Positions 44,279 through 53,829 of a stretch of DNA of 64,000 nucleotides are shown in pieces (the first letter of the stretch is position 1; each line of letters begins with the position of its first letter). The stretch comes from Mesocentrotus franciscanus. Its lineage: Eukaryota > Echinodermata > Echinoidea > Camarodonta > Strongylocentrotidae. The notes below the pieces were generated by a model. The model searched no databases and was not told where the DNA came from. It worked only from the letters and a program-made list of their open reading frames with translations. The stretch spans positions 19,716,259-19,780,258 of the forward strand of contig CP137684.1 in the NCBI GenBank assembly GCA_037976565.1, read 5' to 3'. The position numbers and the translations under genes were made by a program.

Positions 44279-45507
44279 AAGAAATGAGAAAGAATTTTCT
44301 CCTGGGTTTTGTGAACCCCTAAGTGACCTGCAAGTGGAGCTTCATGAGCAAGGCTAATTATGTCCTGCCTGTATGTAGAAGGGACTACGATTTGGTGGAC
44401 TTCTTTCCACACTTCACCTGCAGGGACATCTGCTGGCCTCCACTTTCTCATTAGCACACCTGCTTTCTTGTAAAAACAAACAGGCACAGTCAATGCCTCC
44501 TCCTCAGAAACAGCTCTCTCATTCAAAGAAATCAACTGAGGATCTGTCTGTTGCTCCTCTAGCAACTTTCTCTTGTTCAAAGATAGTGGTTCAGATTTCT
44601 CACTATTTCCTACACTATGAACCTTTCTTGCAATCTCATCCACGTTTGAATCAGACTCATCCTCAACCAAACGACAAAAGAAAGAATCTCCTAAGTCAAC
44701 ATCTATCTCATTAGACTTCTTCTCTGACTCATCTTTCTTTGCCATTGAACGAGTTACAGCACATGCTGGGAACACAACAGGAAATTCTGCAACCAACTCA
44801 TCTGTCTCAGAACTTTCACAAGGACTTGAACTCACTACTGGACATGAAACAACTCTTTCACCAGCGAGATCATTGCCTAATATGATGGATACCTCTTCCA
44901 CAGGAAGTGATGGTCTAACTGCCATCTTCACCAAACCAGAAACAAGGTCCGACTTCAAGTCTACCACATGAAGGGGCGCTTCCACAAAGCCGTCTCCAAT
45001 GCCTTTGAGCAAAACACTAGCACCAACAGAAGAACTATCACAAAAGGACAACGCACTTTCCAAAATCAAGGACTGAGAAGCACCAGTATCTCGCAATACT
45101 TTCACTTTTCTTGCTACATCACTACCTGGTACAGACACATATCCTACAGACACAAACGGTTCAAACTCTTTCTGAATTTTGTCTATGTTTGCTGGTTCAA
45201 TTCTACTTTGTGAGTTTGACATGGTTTGTACAAATGCATTAGGATGTGCACCAAATTCCTTGTTCTTAGCTTGAAGTGAAGGACACTTTGATTTTATGTG
45301 CCCATACTGTTTGCACGCATAGCACATTCTTTCCTCTGTTGCCTGTCCTTGCTGGGACTGCGGTTTTATTTCATCTTTTACTTGTGATGAACTAGTTTTC
45401 TTGTTTTTGCTCCAGTTTCCATTTTTCTTAGGTTCTACGTTCACTTTGTTTGAGATTTTGTGCGTGAGCACGTAATCATCCGCAATTCTTGCTGCTTCAT
45501 CCAGCAT
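44215..45507 (-). CDS. Gag end, zinc knuckle, aspartic protease and integrase N-terminus
   Basis: 430 codons. The start is the end of the SCAN-like region (MLDEAARIADDYVLTHK). A CX2CX4HX4C zinc knuckle lies at C62-C75 (CYACKQYGHIKSKC). The retroviral-type protease has its catalytic DTGA at D140 and a downstream ILGNDLAG at 209-216. An acidic linker follows, then the integrase zinc-binding start (AGHLGVHKTQEKIL, FFWPGMQKDV) near residues 385-415. The frame is then lost: the CRSCHACQ half of the HHCC site is in the adjacent frame, used by the downstream ORF. One base difference near 44240 explains both ends. Confidence 0.88.
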   Translation of the reverse strand: MLDEAARIADDYVLTHKISNKVNVEPKKNGNWSKNKKTSSSQVKDEIKPQSQQGQATEERMCYACKQYGHIKSKCPSLQAKNKEFGAHPNAFVQTMSNSQSRIEPANIDKIQKEFEPFVSVGYVSVPGSDVARKVKVLRDTGASQSLILESALSFCDSSSVGASVLLKGIGDGFVEAPLHVVDLKSDLVSGLVKMAVRPSLPVEEVSIILGNDLAGERVVSCPVVSSSPCESSETDELVAEFPVVFPACAVTRSMAKKDESEKKSNEIDVDLGDSFFCRLVEDESDSNVDEIARKVHSVGNSEKSEPLSLNKRKLLEEQQTDPQLISLNERAVSEEEALTVPVCFYKKAGVLMRKWRPADVPAGEVWKEVHQIVVPSTYRQDIISLAHEAPLAGHLGVHKTQEKILSHFFWPGMQKDVANFAEVAMHVKL

Positions 45508-45524
45508 ATCAACACGCTGCTCCT

Positions 45525-46391
45525 CTAGATGTATACGAACTCTTCAAGTAGAATAATTTCACGCAGTTTATCATAATCATGATCTACATGGAGAGATGAG
45601 CTCCATCTGTCAAACAATTGCTCTTTTTGTTTTGAAAACTCCAAATGAGTTTGCGATTCATCCTTTCGCGCTTTGCGAAATCGCTGTCTGTACGCTTCGG
45701 GTACAAGTTCGTAAGCTTTTAGCACGCTCGATTTTACTTTATCGTAATCCGACACGTCGGTCATTGACATTGCTAAATAAGCATCCCTAGCCTTACCGCT
45801 AAGCTTACTCTGAATCAGGTGAGCCCACATTTCCCTAGGCCACCCCATGCTTTGAGCTAACTTCTCAAAATGTGGAAAGTACTTTTCCACCCCTTCCTCC
45901 TCGAATGGAGGGACCATTCTGACATTCTTAGCAACGTCAAAATGCCTATCAGCATTTCTGCTCTCTTTTCTGTTCACGGCAACAAGTTTCTCTCTCTCCA
46001 ACTCTACTCTCGCCCTCTCTAATTCCAGCTCCTTTATCCTCACTTCATCCGAAACTGAAGACCTAGCCTGAGAATCTACTTCAGGAGACTGAGACCTTGG
46101 AGGAGTCACACTGCTACTACCTGCCGCCTCTGAAGACAATACCTCTTCATCAACCAGAAACTCGACAATCCTGTTCAAAATTGCAGACTTCACCATGTAG
46201 CGTTTGATACCTACAACCTCATAATGAGTTGCTACATCTAACAATTCAACTTTAGTCAATGAGCTTAACCGCTCCGCAGACGGATCCCTAACAAACTCTC
46301 CCAACGAGAACTCGCTAGCCATCATGCAAAAACCTAGCCTCCTAAATAACCTAGAAAGAACTAGAGCCTGGCTGTTATAATCCCCAGCCAA
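45525..46391 (-). CDS. Gmr1-like gag with SCAN-like capsid region
   Basis: The true start is probably the Met before ASEFSLGEFVRDPS, about 22 codons into the open frame. Order: a Leu-rich helical segment resembling a SAP-type fold (LTKVELLDVATHYEV), a charged coiled coil (IKELELERARVELEREKL), then a capsid region. The capsid has MWAHLIQSKLSGKARDAYLA, VLKAYELVPEAYRQRFRKAR and DRWSSSLHVDHDYDKLREII. The A.L..Y.L.PEAYR.RFR pattern is that of the vertebrate SCAN domain, which is thought to derive from Gmr1-type gag. The frame stops early at LEEFVYI; the continuation LEEQRVDMLDEA is in another frame. Confidence 0.88.
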   Translation of the reverse strand: MAGDYNSQALVLSRLFRRLGFCMMASEFSLGEFVRDPSAERLSSLTKVELLDVATHYEVVGIKRYMVKSAILNRIVEFLVDEEVLSSEAAGSSSVTPPRSQSPEVDSQARSSVSDEVRIKELELERARVELEREKLVAVNRKESRNADRHFDVAKNVRMVPPFEEEGVEKYFPHFEKLAQSMGWPREMWAHLIQSKLSGKARDAYLAMSMTDVSDYDKVKSSVLKAYELVPEAYRQRFRKARKDESQTHLEFSKQKEQLFDRWSSSLHVDHDYDKLREIILLEEFVYI

Positions 46392-46739
46392 CCTTACAAC
46401 ACCTAGATTCTACAATAACCGAGAAATCTAGACAACTTGACTGTTATAACCCTCAGTCAAAACCTGCAAATCCATGCAAAAACACGAGAAGACAACAATG
46501 TTTTTCTCACAACACACACACACCACGAACTCGAAGCTGCCACGCCAGCGATGCCCGACGATATGCAGCACAATACAACGCACCGACATTGACGACAACA
46601 CACACAGCACACACAGTCCGGTCATAACGTGTACGAAATCCGTCGCACGCAATGCAACATGCCAGCGCTCATATCACGACGAAAATCGCCTGAAAATCCA
46701 ACTTTTCACTCTATATAACTACCTGGCCAAGCCCCCATT

Positions 46740-46914
46740 TGTTACGGATTGCTTACTCCACCCGTCTTCCCAGGTCCTTAGTTAGATAAAACAGATCACA
46801 AAGTCACACAAAGTGGTTAAGTTTCAGGAACCATTGTTAATCTTCGTCTCGAGCTCCATTGTAAAACCAAAACTAACTCGTCCTCAGGACAAGTACGTCG
46901 ATACACCCATCACA
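46740..46914 (-). repeat. 5' LTR (element orientation)
   Basis: 175 bp with the same ends as 40423-40560. The inner flank on the minus strand reads AATGGGGGCTTGGCCAGGTA, so a primer-binding site beginning TGG starts two bases inside the LTR. The tRNA primer is not identified. Confidence 0.88.
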
Positions 46915-46919
46915 GTTCC

Positions 46920-47571
46920 TAAGAAGTTATTCACAAAAATAACATTTCCTTTTTTTTAAATCTACTGCACATGAAAACATCTAATATATTTAGGTAGTAC
47001 ATGTGGTTATACTTACATTGATTTTTATCCACTGTGCTTGACGAAAATCAATTACAGGTAATCAACTGGCATCGATTTAGATAGTAGTTATTCTTCTTAG
47101 AAGACATGACACAAGCTGCATTCTTTAATTGCCTCTGGTAATAATACAACTCAGTGCACAAATATATTTGTTTATATGCCTTGTGGAAGAGAAATATCAC
47201 TTCTTTCATTACCCATTGTCGATTCTTCTCCACATTTATGTGCTACATCTGTGTAGTTATTCCCTCTCATACTCTAAAGTGATTGTTGTGCAATAAGTTT
47301 AATATTCCTGAACATGCTCAATAGAATTTATCTTTGAATATTTAATGACATTGCCTTAATAATGTTGACAACTATTTATCCACATCTGCGATACATTTTT
47401 CTAAATCTTTTCTAATATTGCTGTGTGATGTTATCTTTTTATTGCTTTTGTATTTCTATGTTTCATTATGATGTCAATATCTGTAAAACAGGCAATATCA
47501 GCCTTGAGCTGCATGTCACGTTGTAGAGTATTTTAAGTAGTAATCCAACCGATACTTACTTTCCTTTGTAG
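46920..47571. other. ROCO intron end
   Basis: AT-rich; acceptor TTACTTTCCTTTGTAG at the end. No gene recognised. Confidence 0.6.
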
Positions 47572-47706
47572 CTGGTCAAATTGAGGAAACGTATTGATAA
47601 GGAAGCGATGAAAGAGCCTTACATGGGAGAAGACATTCCGATCAGATGGCTCAAATTTGAGAAAGCTCTAGCTAAAGATAAAAACAATTACATGTCATTA
47701 GATCAG
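47572..47706 (+). CDS. ROCO gene exon i: COR start
   Basis: A 135-nt exon, 45 codons, phase 0 at both ends, between ACTTTCCTTTGTAG and GATCAG|GTAGGA. It encodes LVKLRKRIDKEAMKEPYMGE, then DIPIRWLKFEKALAKDK and NNYMSLDQ. The pattern LR..I...A...P.MGE.IPI.WL.FE..L is the start of the COR domain. It follows exon h in frame across a 20.2-kb intron. Confidence 0.93.
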
Positions 47707-48308
47707 GTAGGACTGCAACGTTTATTCTTGCCATTTTCAATTAATTTATGTTTAGGTATTGTAGTGGACGAAAATTAGAGAGCAATTGTATATATACATG
47801 TAGTTGGTATTTGAACTTCAAGTTTTAAACTCTAAATTGGGTTTTATTCATTTGAAACCATTTGTTTTTCTTCAAATTTGCCAGTTTATGTACTGAATTT
47901 TCTAACACATTGAATTTTATGTATTTCATTTTCAAGGAAATTTAAGTTTAGTCCTTATTTCATTTATTCGCAGCTACGTACAACTCTTCTGGTATTGTTG
48001 GGAATATGGAATGCTTTTTTACTTAAATGCATCAATGATACCTTTCAATTGTATAAATGGCCCAGTTTATGCCTGTCTTAATAATAGGATGTAGTGCCAT
48101 TGAAAGTTTTTGCATAAGATTCAGTCTACATGTTGCCTTCTATGAAATAAAATATATTGCTTTATTATCATATTTATATTCTGTATATGCCCTGTGTAAA
48201 TTAAATGTAATGTTACTGTTATGATATTTATATATTTGATAGATACTATTTGTGATGTTTTTCACCAATCATACAATGATTTTGAAGCCATTTTTTATAT
48301 TCTCCCAG
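47707..48308. other. ROCO intron
   Basis: AT-rich; no feature recognised. Confidence 0.6.
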
Positions 48309-48515
48309 ACCAAGGAACTGATGCAGCCAGACGGGTTCGAATCGAAGCGTGACTTTCTCACGATGCTTACCTTCTACCACGACCTGGGTTATGTAGTCTA
48401 CTACGGAGGCATTGAAGACCAGCAGTCTCTCCTACAAGACATGGTGATCCTGAAACCTCAGTGGTTAATTGATGTCTTCAAGCAGGTCATAACCATCCCG
48501 CATCCTGCAGAAAGG
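48309..48515 (+). CDS. ROCO gene exon j: COR core
   Basis: A 207-nt exon, 69 codons, phase 0, between TTTTATATTCTCCCAG and GAAAGG|GTGAGA. It contains TKELMQPDGFESKRDFLTML, TFYHDLGYVVYYGG and MVILKPQWLIDVFKQVITIP. FYHDLG..(V/I)(Y/H)(Y/F)...L...VIL.PQWLID.F..VI is the most conserved part of COR, a winged-helix region that dimerises with the Roc GTPase. The end of the exon is duplicated about 160 bp downstream (48657). Confidence 0.95.
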
Positions 48516-48656
48516 GTGAGAAAGCCCCTTCTTTACAACCTCATTTACTCTTCACTGCAGCAGTTTTGTGTTTTTAACGAAATGAATGGGAAGTGGGTAT
48601 TAAAAACTAATTGCGTACCATAAAGGTCCTATGTAGTCTGTCCTATGAGACAGCGT

Positions 48657-48740
48657 AGGAGATGTGGCTAATTGATGTCTTCAAGCACATCATTACCATC
48701 CTAGGTTTTGCGGAAAGGGTGAGAAACCTCCCCCTCCATT
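48657..48740 (+). pseudogene. Partial duplicate of COR exon j 3' end
   Basis: GTGGCTAATTGATGTCTTCA, then AGCA, ATCATTACCATCC and GCGGAAAGGGTGAGAAAC parallel 48462-48525 (GTGGTTAATTGATGTCTTCA; GTCATAACCATCC; GCAGAAAGGGTGAGAAAG). The copy includes the splice donor but not the start of the exon, and it reads TGGCTAATTGATGTCTTC in the same sense. Substitutions show it has drifted. Without the 5' part and an acceptor it is unlikely to be spliced in. Confidence 0.85.
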
Positions 48741-49079
48741 TATAATAATATTCTGGGTTTATATAGAGCTTAATACATCAACAATGTCTGTATTAGCTTT
48801 GCATATGTAGCATGTCACAATGTATCTATGTACAGTACACTTTAAGGAATCTTGCGGTAAACTGCGGCACTATGACCTATGTGAACAAGGTTGTTAAGAA
48901 GTCTCTTGAGAGACAGAGTTTTAGAGTATTGATAACAATGATAGGACATATTATTTATAATGTTGATATAACAAAGCTCTCACTTCACCATGTACATGTA
49001 GTAATGGTTTACAAGCTATACCCATATGTCCAGTTATTCCAACTGCCATTATTAAGTTGACAATGTGTTTTAATTAAAG

Positions 49080-49274
49080 GATAGAGAAGTGAGTAATGCT
49101 TGGACAACTCTTGAGAAGGATGGTATCTTAGAGGGTAGGTTGATTCAGCACATGTGGCAAGGCTTCTTGGAGAAGAAGGAGGCCTTAATCAAGCTTATGG
49201 CCAAGTTTGATCTCATCTGTGAGGTTCCTGTGAAAAAACTCCAGCAAGGACAACAGGATGGAGTAGACACTGAG
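49080..49274 (+). CDS. ROCO gene exon k: COR, continued
   Basis: A 195-nt exon, 65 codons, phase 0, between TTTTAATTAAAG and CTGAG|GTAAAT. It encodes VSNAWTTLEKDGILEGRLIQ, HMWQGFLEKKEALIKLMAKF and DLICEVPVKKLQQGQQDGVD. W..L...GIL...L..H.W, then L..LM.KFDLI.E, is the standard COR continuation. It joins exon j (PHPAER-DREVSNAW) in frame. Confidence 0.93.
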
Positions 49275-49950
49275 GTAAATCTCCAGCTAAATGGTGCTCG
49301 ACCCGTGCTCCCGCAGCAATGTCCAAGGTTTTATTTTATCAAAAGTATAGGGTTAAGGTTATGGTTGCAATTGGGTTTTCGGTTTGGGGTTAGGGTTAGG
49401 GTATTGTTTTAGGTCCAGTGCTGAAGTTAGGAATTTGGTTAGGGTAGGAAATCACCAAGAAGGATTATCGCAGGAGCTAAACATCTTGTTTTAAGTTAAC
49501 CTCAAAATATTGTGACTAGAAATATACGGACAATAAAGGGGCAAAACAATGGAAATGTACCAGCTTTTGTATATAGGTTGTGGCAAAAATTGACTCAGGG
49601 TTGAAAATGGGTTTAAAATGTCCAAATTTTAAATGCTTAATTTTGGATACCATAATTTGTAATATCTTTCCATTTATGTTCCTTAAAAAATGTTGTTTTG
49701 TGCTGTGAAATGTAGGGATTAGATAGAGTTTTGAAAGCTTTTACAAATGGTACCAAAATGTCTATTTCTGACATTTGGAATAAAAATTGCTCAATAGGTT
49801 GACGTTGTTGTGAAACTTGCCACAATTTAGTGGCAGGAGTGGGATGTGTAAAATGAAATGATGAGTGAAATATGAATTGCTTTGTTTTTGCTTAGATTTC
49901 TCCCCCAAAAAAATTGTATCTTGGTGTTTGGATATGTTTTGATATTTTAG
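49275..49950. other. ROCO intron with telomere-like repeat
   Basis: 49345-49470 has degenerate GGGTTAG/GGTTTTCGG repeats, including GGGGTTAGGGTTAGGGTA at 49385-49402. The rest is AT-rich. No gene. Confidence 0.6.
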
Positions 49951-50088
49951 GTATCAAATGAAACAGAACAGGTGGTAAAGAAGCGCTACTATGTTCCTTC
50001 CAGGCTAACGTCACATTGCCCCCCAGAAGAGATTGCAAGGATCAACTCATCTACAGACTTTTATGTGGACTTCAGGGCTTCTTACCAG
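49951..50088 (+). CDS. ROCO gene exon l: COR, beta region
   Basis: A 138-nt exon, 46 codons, phase 0, between TTTTGATATTTTAG and TACCAG|GTGAGA. It encodes VVKKRYYVPSRLTSHCPPEE, then IARINSSTDFYVDFRASYQ. The (K)YYVPS(R/M)L strand is a COR hallmark. It should be followed by an F-L-P type segment before GLFHRL, but the next recognised exon starts one base into a codon, so a very small exon is probably missing here. Confidence 0.92.
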
Positions 50089-50099
50089 GTGAGAATGAA

Positions 50100-50180
50100 T
50101 TCATAGTATATCTGTAAAGCGCTTAGAGAAGTCCGAGATGTATTAAGCAGTATATAAAAGCTGAATATTATTATTATTCA
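50100..50180. repeat. SINE/LINE-like 3' tail
   Basis: GTAAAGCGCTTAGAGAAGTC followed by TATATAAAAGCTGAATATTA and (TTA)n resembles the common 3' end of echinoderm SINEs; 56885-56945 is similar (GTAAAGCACTTAGAGAC). Confidence 0.5.
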
Positions 50181-50579
50181 TCATCTGTTTACAGCCAGAA
50201 GAGTGTTAACACGTGTAATGTATCATAGAGTTAATGCCCTTCTTGCTCCAAAGAGACTATATGGCAATTAAATTGCAGCAAGGTAAGTATAAAGTTTGTA
50301 TAAATGCCACCTGTCTAGAATGGCCATACATTTGTCTCCCTTGAGAAAAAATGTGTTTCCTGAAAGGCCACCTGTCTACAGTGGCCACTTGCTCTATTTT
50401 CCTTAAGTGGCCTCAATAGACAAGTTTGACTGACCTTTATAGGTTCTTGCCAAGGATGACCCATGCATCCAATGTAAACAAGAAATTTACTATGTCCAAA
50501 CTCACGTATTGATTTGAACATTTTAGGATTGGCTTCAACCTTGAGTAGAAAGATGGTAAAGCTACAGACTATGATAATT

Positions 50580-50960
50580 GTTATGCCTCCGCAACGAAGT
50601 AGCCGGAGGCATTATGTTTTCAGGTTTTCTGTCTGTCCGTACGTATGTACGTCCCGTTCTCGTGATCGCGTTATCTCAAGCCTGAGAATTGATAGATCGA
50701 TTCCCGCCAAACTTAGGTCCTGTATGTATCTTGCAGAGCCATTATGAACTGATTAGATTTTAGGTTCATGAGGTCAAAGATCAAAGGGTCATACATGTAT
50801 ATGAAAAATAGCTTGTAATCACGATATTCTGAGAATCTGTTAATTGATTACAATCAAACTTGAAGTTTAAAACTTGCTTCTGTTTTGGTTTGTAAATTGC
50901 TCTATAGCGGAGGCATCATTTTCGACTGTGCGAAGTTGAAGATGCATCTAGTTTTGTATC
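50580..50960 (+). mobile_element. GGAGGCAT MITE family copy
   Basis: The left end has TTATGCCTCCGCAACGAAGT and CCGGAGGCATTATG, then CTGTCTGTCCGTACGTATGT, CCAAACTTAGGTCCTG and AGGTCAAAGATCAAAGGGTC. The right end has GCGGAGGCATCATTTTCGAC. It is the most complete copy in the window (compare 158-780 and 29810-30400), about 380 bp, with one repeat unit. Confidence 0.75.
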
Positions 50961-51004
50961 AGATAAGTCTACAATAAAGTTTTCATTTGCTTTAATGATA
51001 ATAA

Positions 51005-51235
51005 TAATATAAATATTGGATAATTCCAGAGCGCAAATATGATATCCACCACGCAAGGTGCTCAAAGTGCTCCAATATTACCCCAGTTCTGCTGGGCTAC
51101 TGATTGTAGGTTGCTGCCACTAAATCAAGGAATTCCTCCTGCCGGTACCCATTTAACACCTGGGTGGAGAGTGGCAAATGTAGATTAATATCTTGCCAAA
51201 GGACATGTCAGGGTGGTCAGGTGTACAAACCACTA
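51005..51235. mobile_element. SINE-like repeat
   Basis: Shares CACCTGGGTGGAGAGTGGCA, AATGTAGATTAAT and CTTGCCAAAGGACATGTCAG with the sequence at 55755-56075 (CTCCTGGGTATGGAATGGCA; AATGTAGATTAATGCCTTG). A (TAA)n stretch precedes it. No ORF. Confidence 0.6.
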
Positions 51236-51418
51236 GACATAGTTATTACTATGTTGATAGTCAGAGTTTAGTCCATATCGTTAGAAACTTGTGTTTTTTC
51301 TCAGAAATATATAATTGTCTTGAAGTATTATTGCAGCTAATATATCTTTTTGAGCTGGCTTTTAAATGTCACTAGCCATAATCTGTTGGCCATCTCTTCT
51401 TGTTTGCCATTTCCACAG

Positions 51419-51576
51419 ATGGGCTGTTTCATCGGTTGATGACGAGAGCAGTCAGATGGATGGGTGAAAGAGATGGACAAAAAGTCGATCTTTTCTATCG
51501 TCACATCAGTCTAATGGTTGATAAAGAGCATCATGCCTTACTGGAGATGTTACCCCCTCCTAAAGCAACAATCAAG
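51419..51576 (+). CDS. ROCO gene exon m: COR end
   Basis: A 158-nt exon after GTTTGCCATTTCCACAG and before ATCAAG|GTCTGA. Its first two bases (AT) need one base from the preceding exon; it then reads GLFHRLMTRAVRWMGERDGQ, KVDLFYRHISLMVD and KEHHALLEMLPPPKATIK, ending in phase 0. P.GLF.RL..R is a well-known COR motif. The phase conflict with exon l (phase 0 end) means a missing small exon between 50089 and 51418 or a different splice. Confidence 0.9.
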
Positions 51577-52457
51577 GTCTGAGTGAAGTGTCAGGGGTAC
51601 CTTTTTTTTTCATGGTAGAGATACTGAGTTGTAGGTAATTTTTTGGGGCCGCGCATCAGATCCCTTCATAGGCAATGAAAAGCCTCCAATAGGCAATGTT
51701 ATAGTCATTCTCCTGAAGACGATCATACTGTCAATACTTATAGAATCAAGAGCTCTTCAGGGCTCTTATTTCTTTGAAAGAATGACATTGTGTAACCCTG
51801 AAAACTTTACCTATAATTCAGTATCAAGGTATGGTTCTTGGTGCTCTAATCTCAAAAGCGGAACCTCATAATATCTCACCTTCTTGGGGTATTTTTATTG
51901 GTTTTAAATAGAAATACATTCTTAACTGATAAGTGTATTTAAGATGTGATCACAAGCCCAATAATTGTTTCTATTTTCAATCTATCTTTTTGTTCTTGTT
52001 TTGTTTTGCAATATATTGTAACATTTTGTTATCCTATAATTGTTTTATACAGTAGGCTTACGGTTGCACCATGTGAGAGAATTGTTTTGTTTTACGTTGT
52101 ATTTTAATTGTACTACCGGTATGTAATACAGTGCTCTCTTGCAAATCGGTTTTTGTGTGCTGAGGAGCATACCAAAAAACCAAAAACAGAATAAATACAT
52201 TTATAAATATATTAATAAATAACCTTCTCAAAACTGAGAGAAATTACTGACTGTAATTATTCTGACTACTCTACAGGCTTTTTAATTTTGGAATTTGTTT
52301 GCTTTACATGCTATAATCTCTGTTGATTTTCTATTTGCCTTTTTCAATAGATTTAAATTATTGTCTTCTATATATATTTTTTAAAACTTTGTTTGACCTC
52401 TTAAATTTCTTCTTTAATCATGTTAAGGGAAACATATTGAATCTTTCCTTTTATACC
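51577..52457. other. ROCO intron
   Basis: AT-rich; no feature recognised. Confidence 0.6.
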
Positions 52458-53203
52458 TTAAAGGAAACGTCACTCCCCAAAACAACTTTAGTTATTCTGA
52501 GAGGTTTATTGTATTCTTGCCCAATAATGTACAAGATTTCCCACCAAAGTGTATAAGAGAAGTATAAAGCAAGATATTCCTAGCATAATGTACAGTTTCT
52601 CAGCACGACACGGGCATCGCCATTTACTTGATAACATGACGTACTGTGTAAAGTCGTTTATCAAGATAAAACAAATTCATGGATGCTTCCTTACCAGGTG
52701 TGTGTGGTGATGAAGCATTTCATTCACCTGCTATTATCTTTTGCATTGTAATTTTCAAAATGCAAATATTGCATAAATAAGTTGTTGCTCTTTTGGGTGA
52801 AGGTTTCACATTAATGATATAGATCTGTCAATTGCTATATTTTAGTAATTTTAAATCAATGAGTTACAATTGTTCCACTGTTTATATATTTTTCACCAAT
52901 TACAATTTTTACACTCTCAGCTATGACTTTCCCTCATTGAAAGGTAAAGGTTTTGTTACTGAACTAAAAAGTCTTTCCAACTAGAGCTTTGTGCATGATA
53001 CATGTACAAGTTCACAAGGTACGTCACATCAAGAAAATGGCCGCGCCCATGTCGTGCAAGAAGGCATTACATCATGCCAAGTATATCTTCATTTATATAC
53101 ATGTATCTCTTGTAAATTTTCATAAGGAATATTGTACATCAATAGGCAGGAATAAATCTCATCTTTCACCATACTTACTCTTATTCTTTGGGGTACCCGA
53201 CCT
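52458..53203. mobile_element. Foldback MITE (TTTAAAGGAAAC family)
   Basis: The left part (AAAGGAAACGTCACTCCCCA ... TGTATAAGAGAAGTATAAAG, abbreviated) and right part (TATCTTCATTTATATACATG; AATAGGCAGGAATAAATCTC; TACTCTTATTCTTTGGGGTA) are inverted relatives. Its right arm is close to sequence at 35190-35400 and 36640-36840 inside the 1.46-kb repeat, in reverse complement. No coding potential. Confidence 0.75.
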
Positions 53204-53485
53204 CCTCAGTATATCCCTTTCACTCGTTCATTCGTTTGATCACCTGACACCTGCTCTTGCTTTGCTTTAATTACTGTGTTAACTATTGTCCTGAATTTGT
53301 GTTTATTACACAACATTAGACCTTCTATGAATTGTGCTTAATCATGTGTTAAACCTTGTTTATTTACTGTTAATGTCTAGAATTTTTGTAAATTCATTAG
53401 TAAATGTTAATCTGTATATGTTACACCAGTGAAAATCAAATCTCCAGAAATGGGCAATAAATACTAAATACTAAATACTAATAAG
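53204..53485 (+). mobile_element. 5'-truncated LINE 3' end
   Basis: A pyrimidine-rich 3' UTR-like stretch ends in GGGCAATAAATACTAAATAC TAAATACTA, a short tandem tail typical of CR1/L2 LINE 3' ends. There is no coding part. Confidence 0.5.
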
Positions 53486-53754
53486 TTTTCTTTGATACTT
53501 CAAAATACAAAAGGCTCTGTGCGAGTTATTCAGTTAGCTTTTTCTGTTCCTGGCATTCCAGTGGTTGCATTATCTGTACTGTCTTGTTCAATTGATGTTT
53601 TTCTGATTTGTAATTTATCTCTTTTGCCAAACAAAATAAAAAGATATTGATATATAGCACAAATCGTTTAGTTATCAACTGTACACAATTACACACCATC
53701 ATATTATTAATTTCTTAATTTTTTCCCCTTGCCCTTCGATGCTGAACTCATCAG

Positions 53755-53829
53755 GTCACTGTATTCCAAGGAGTGGTTGATGATTCTCCAGCCATTCTTC
53801 CACCTCCAGCCCCAAGGGCTGTCAAAGAG
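53755..53829 (+). CDS. ROCO gene exon n
   Basis: A 75-nt exon, 25 codons, phase 0 at both ends, between ATGCTGAACTCATCAG and AAAGAG|GTAGGT. It encodes VTVFQGVVDDSPAILPPPAP followed by RAVKE. It is a Pro-rich linker after COR, in frame with exons m and o. Confidence 0.85.

Larger units (their letters stand above)
40423..46914 (-). mobile_element. Gmr1-like Ty3/Gypsy LTR retrotransposon (IN before RT)
   Basis: A complete minus-strand element of 6.5 kb with short LTRs (TGTTACGG...CATCACA on the + strand) and a 5-bp target duplication GTTCC at 40418-40422 and 46915-46919. Read on the minus strand the order is gag, zinc knuckle, protease, integrase, RT, RNase H. RT/RNase H similarity is Ty3/Gypsy-type but integrase precedes RT, as in Ty1/Copia; this is the pol order known for the Gmr1 group of deuterostomes. 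It lies in the 20-kb ROCO intron in opposite orientation. Two apparent frameshifts (near 45520 and 44240) suggest the copy is now defective. Confidence 0.9.

Noticed and set aside
51120..51150. Microexon GAATTCCTCCTGCCG|GTACCC to supply the missing F-L-P segment of COR
   Set aside because: It lies inside a SINE-like repeat and leaves the wrong phase for exon m.
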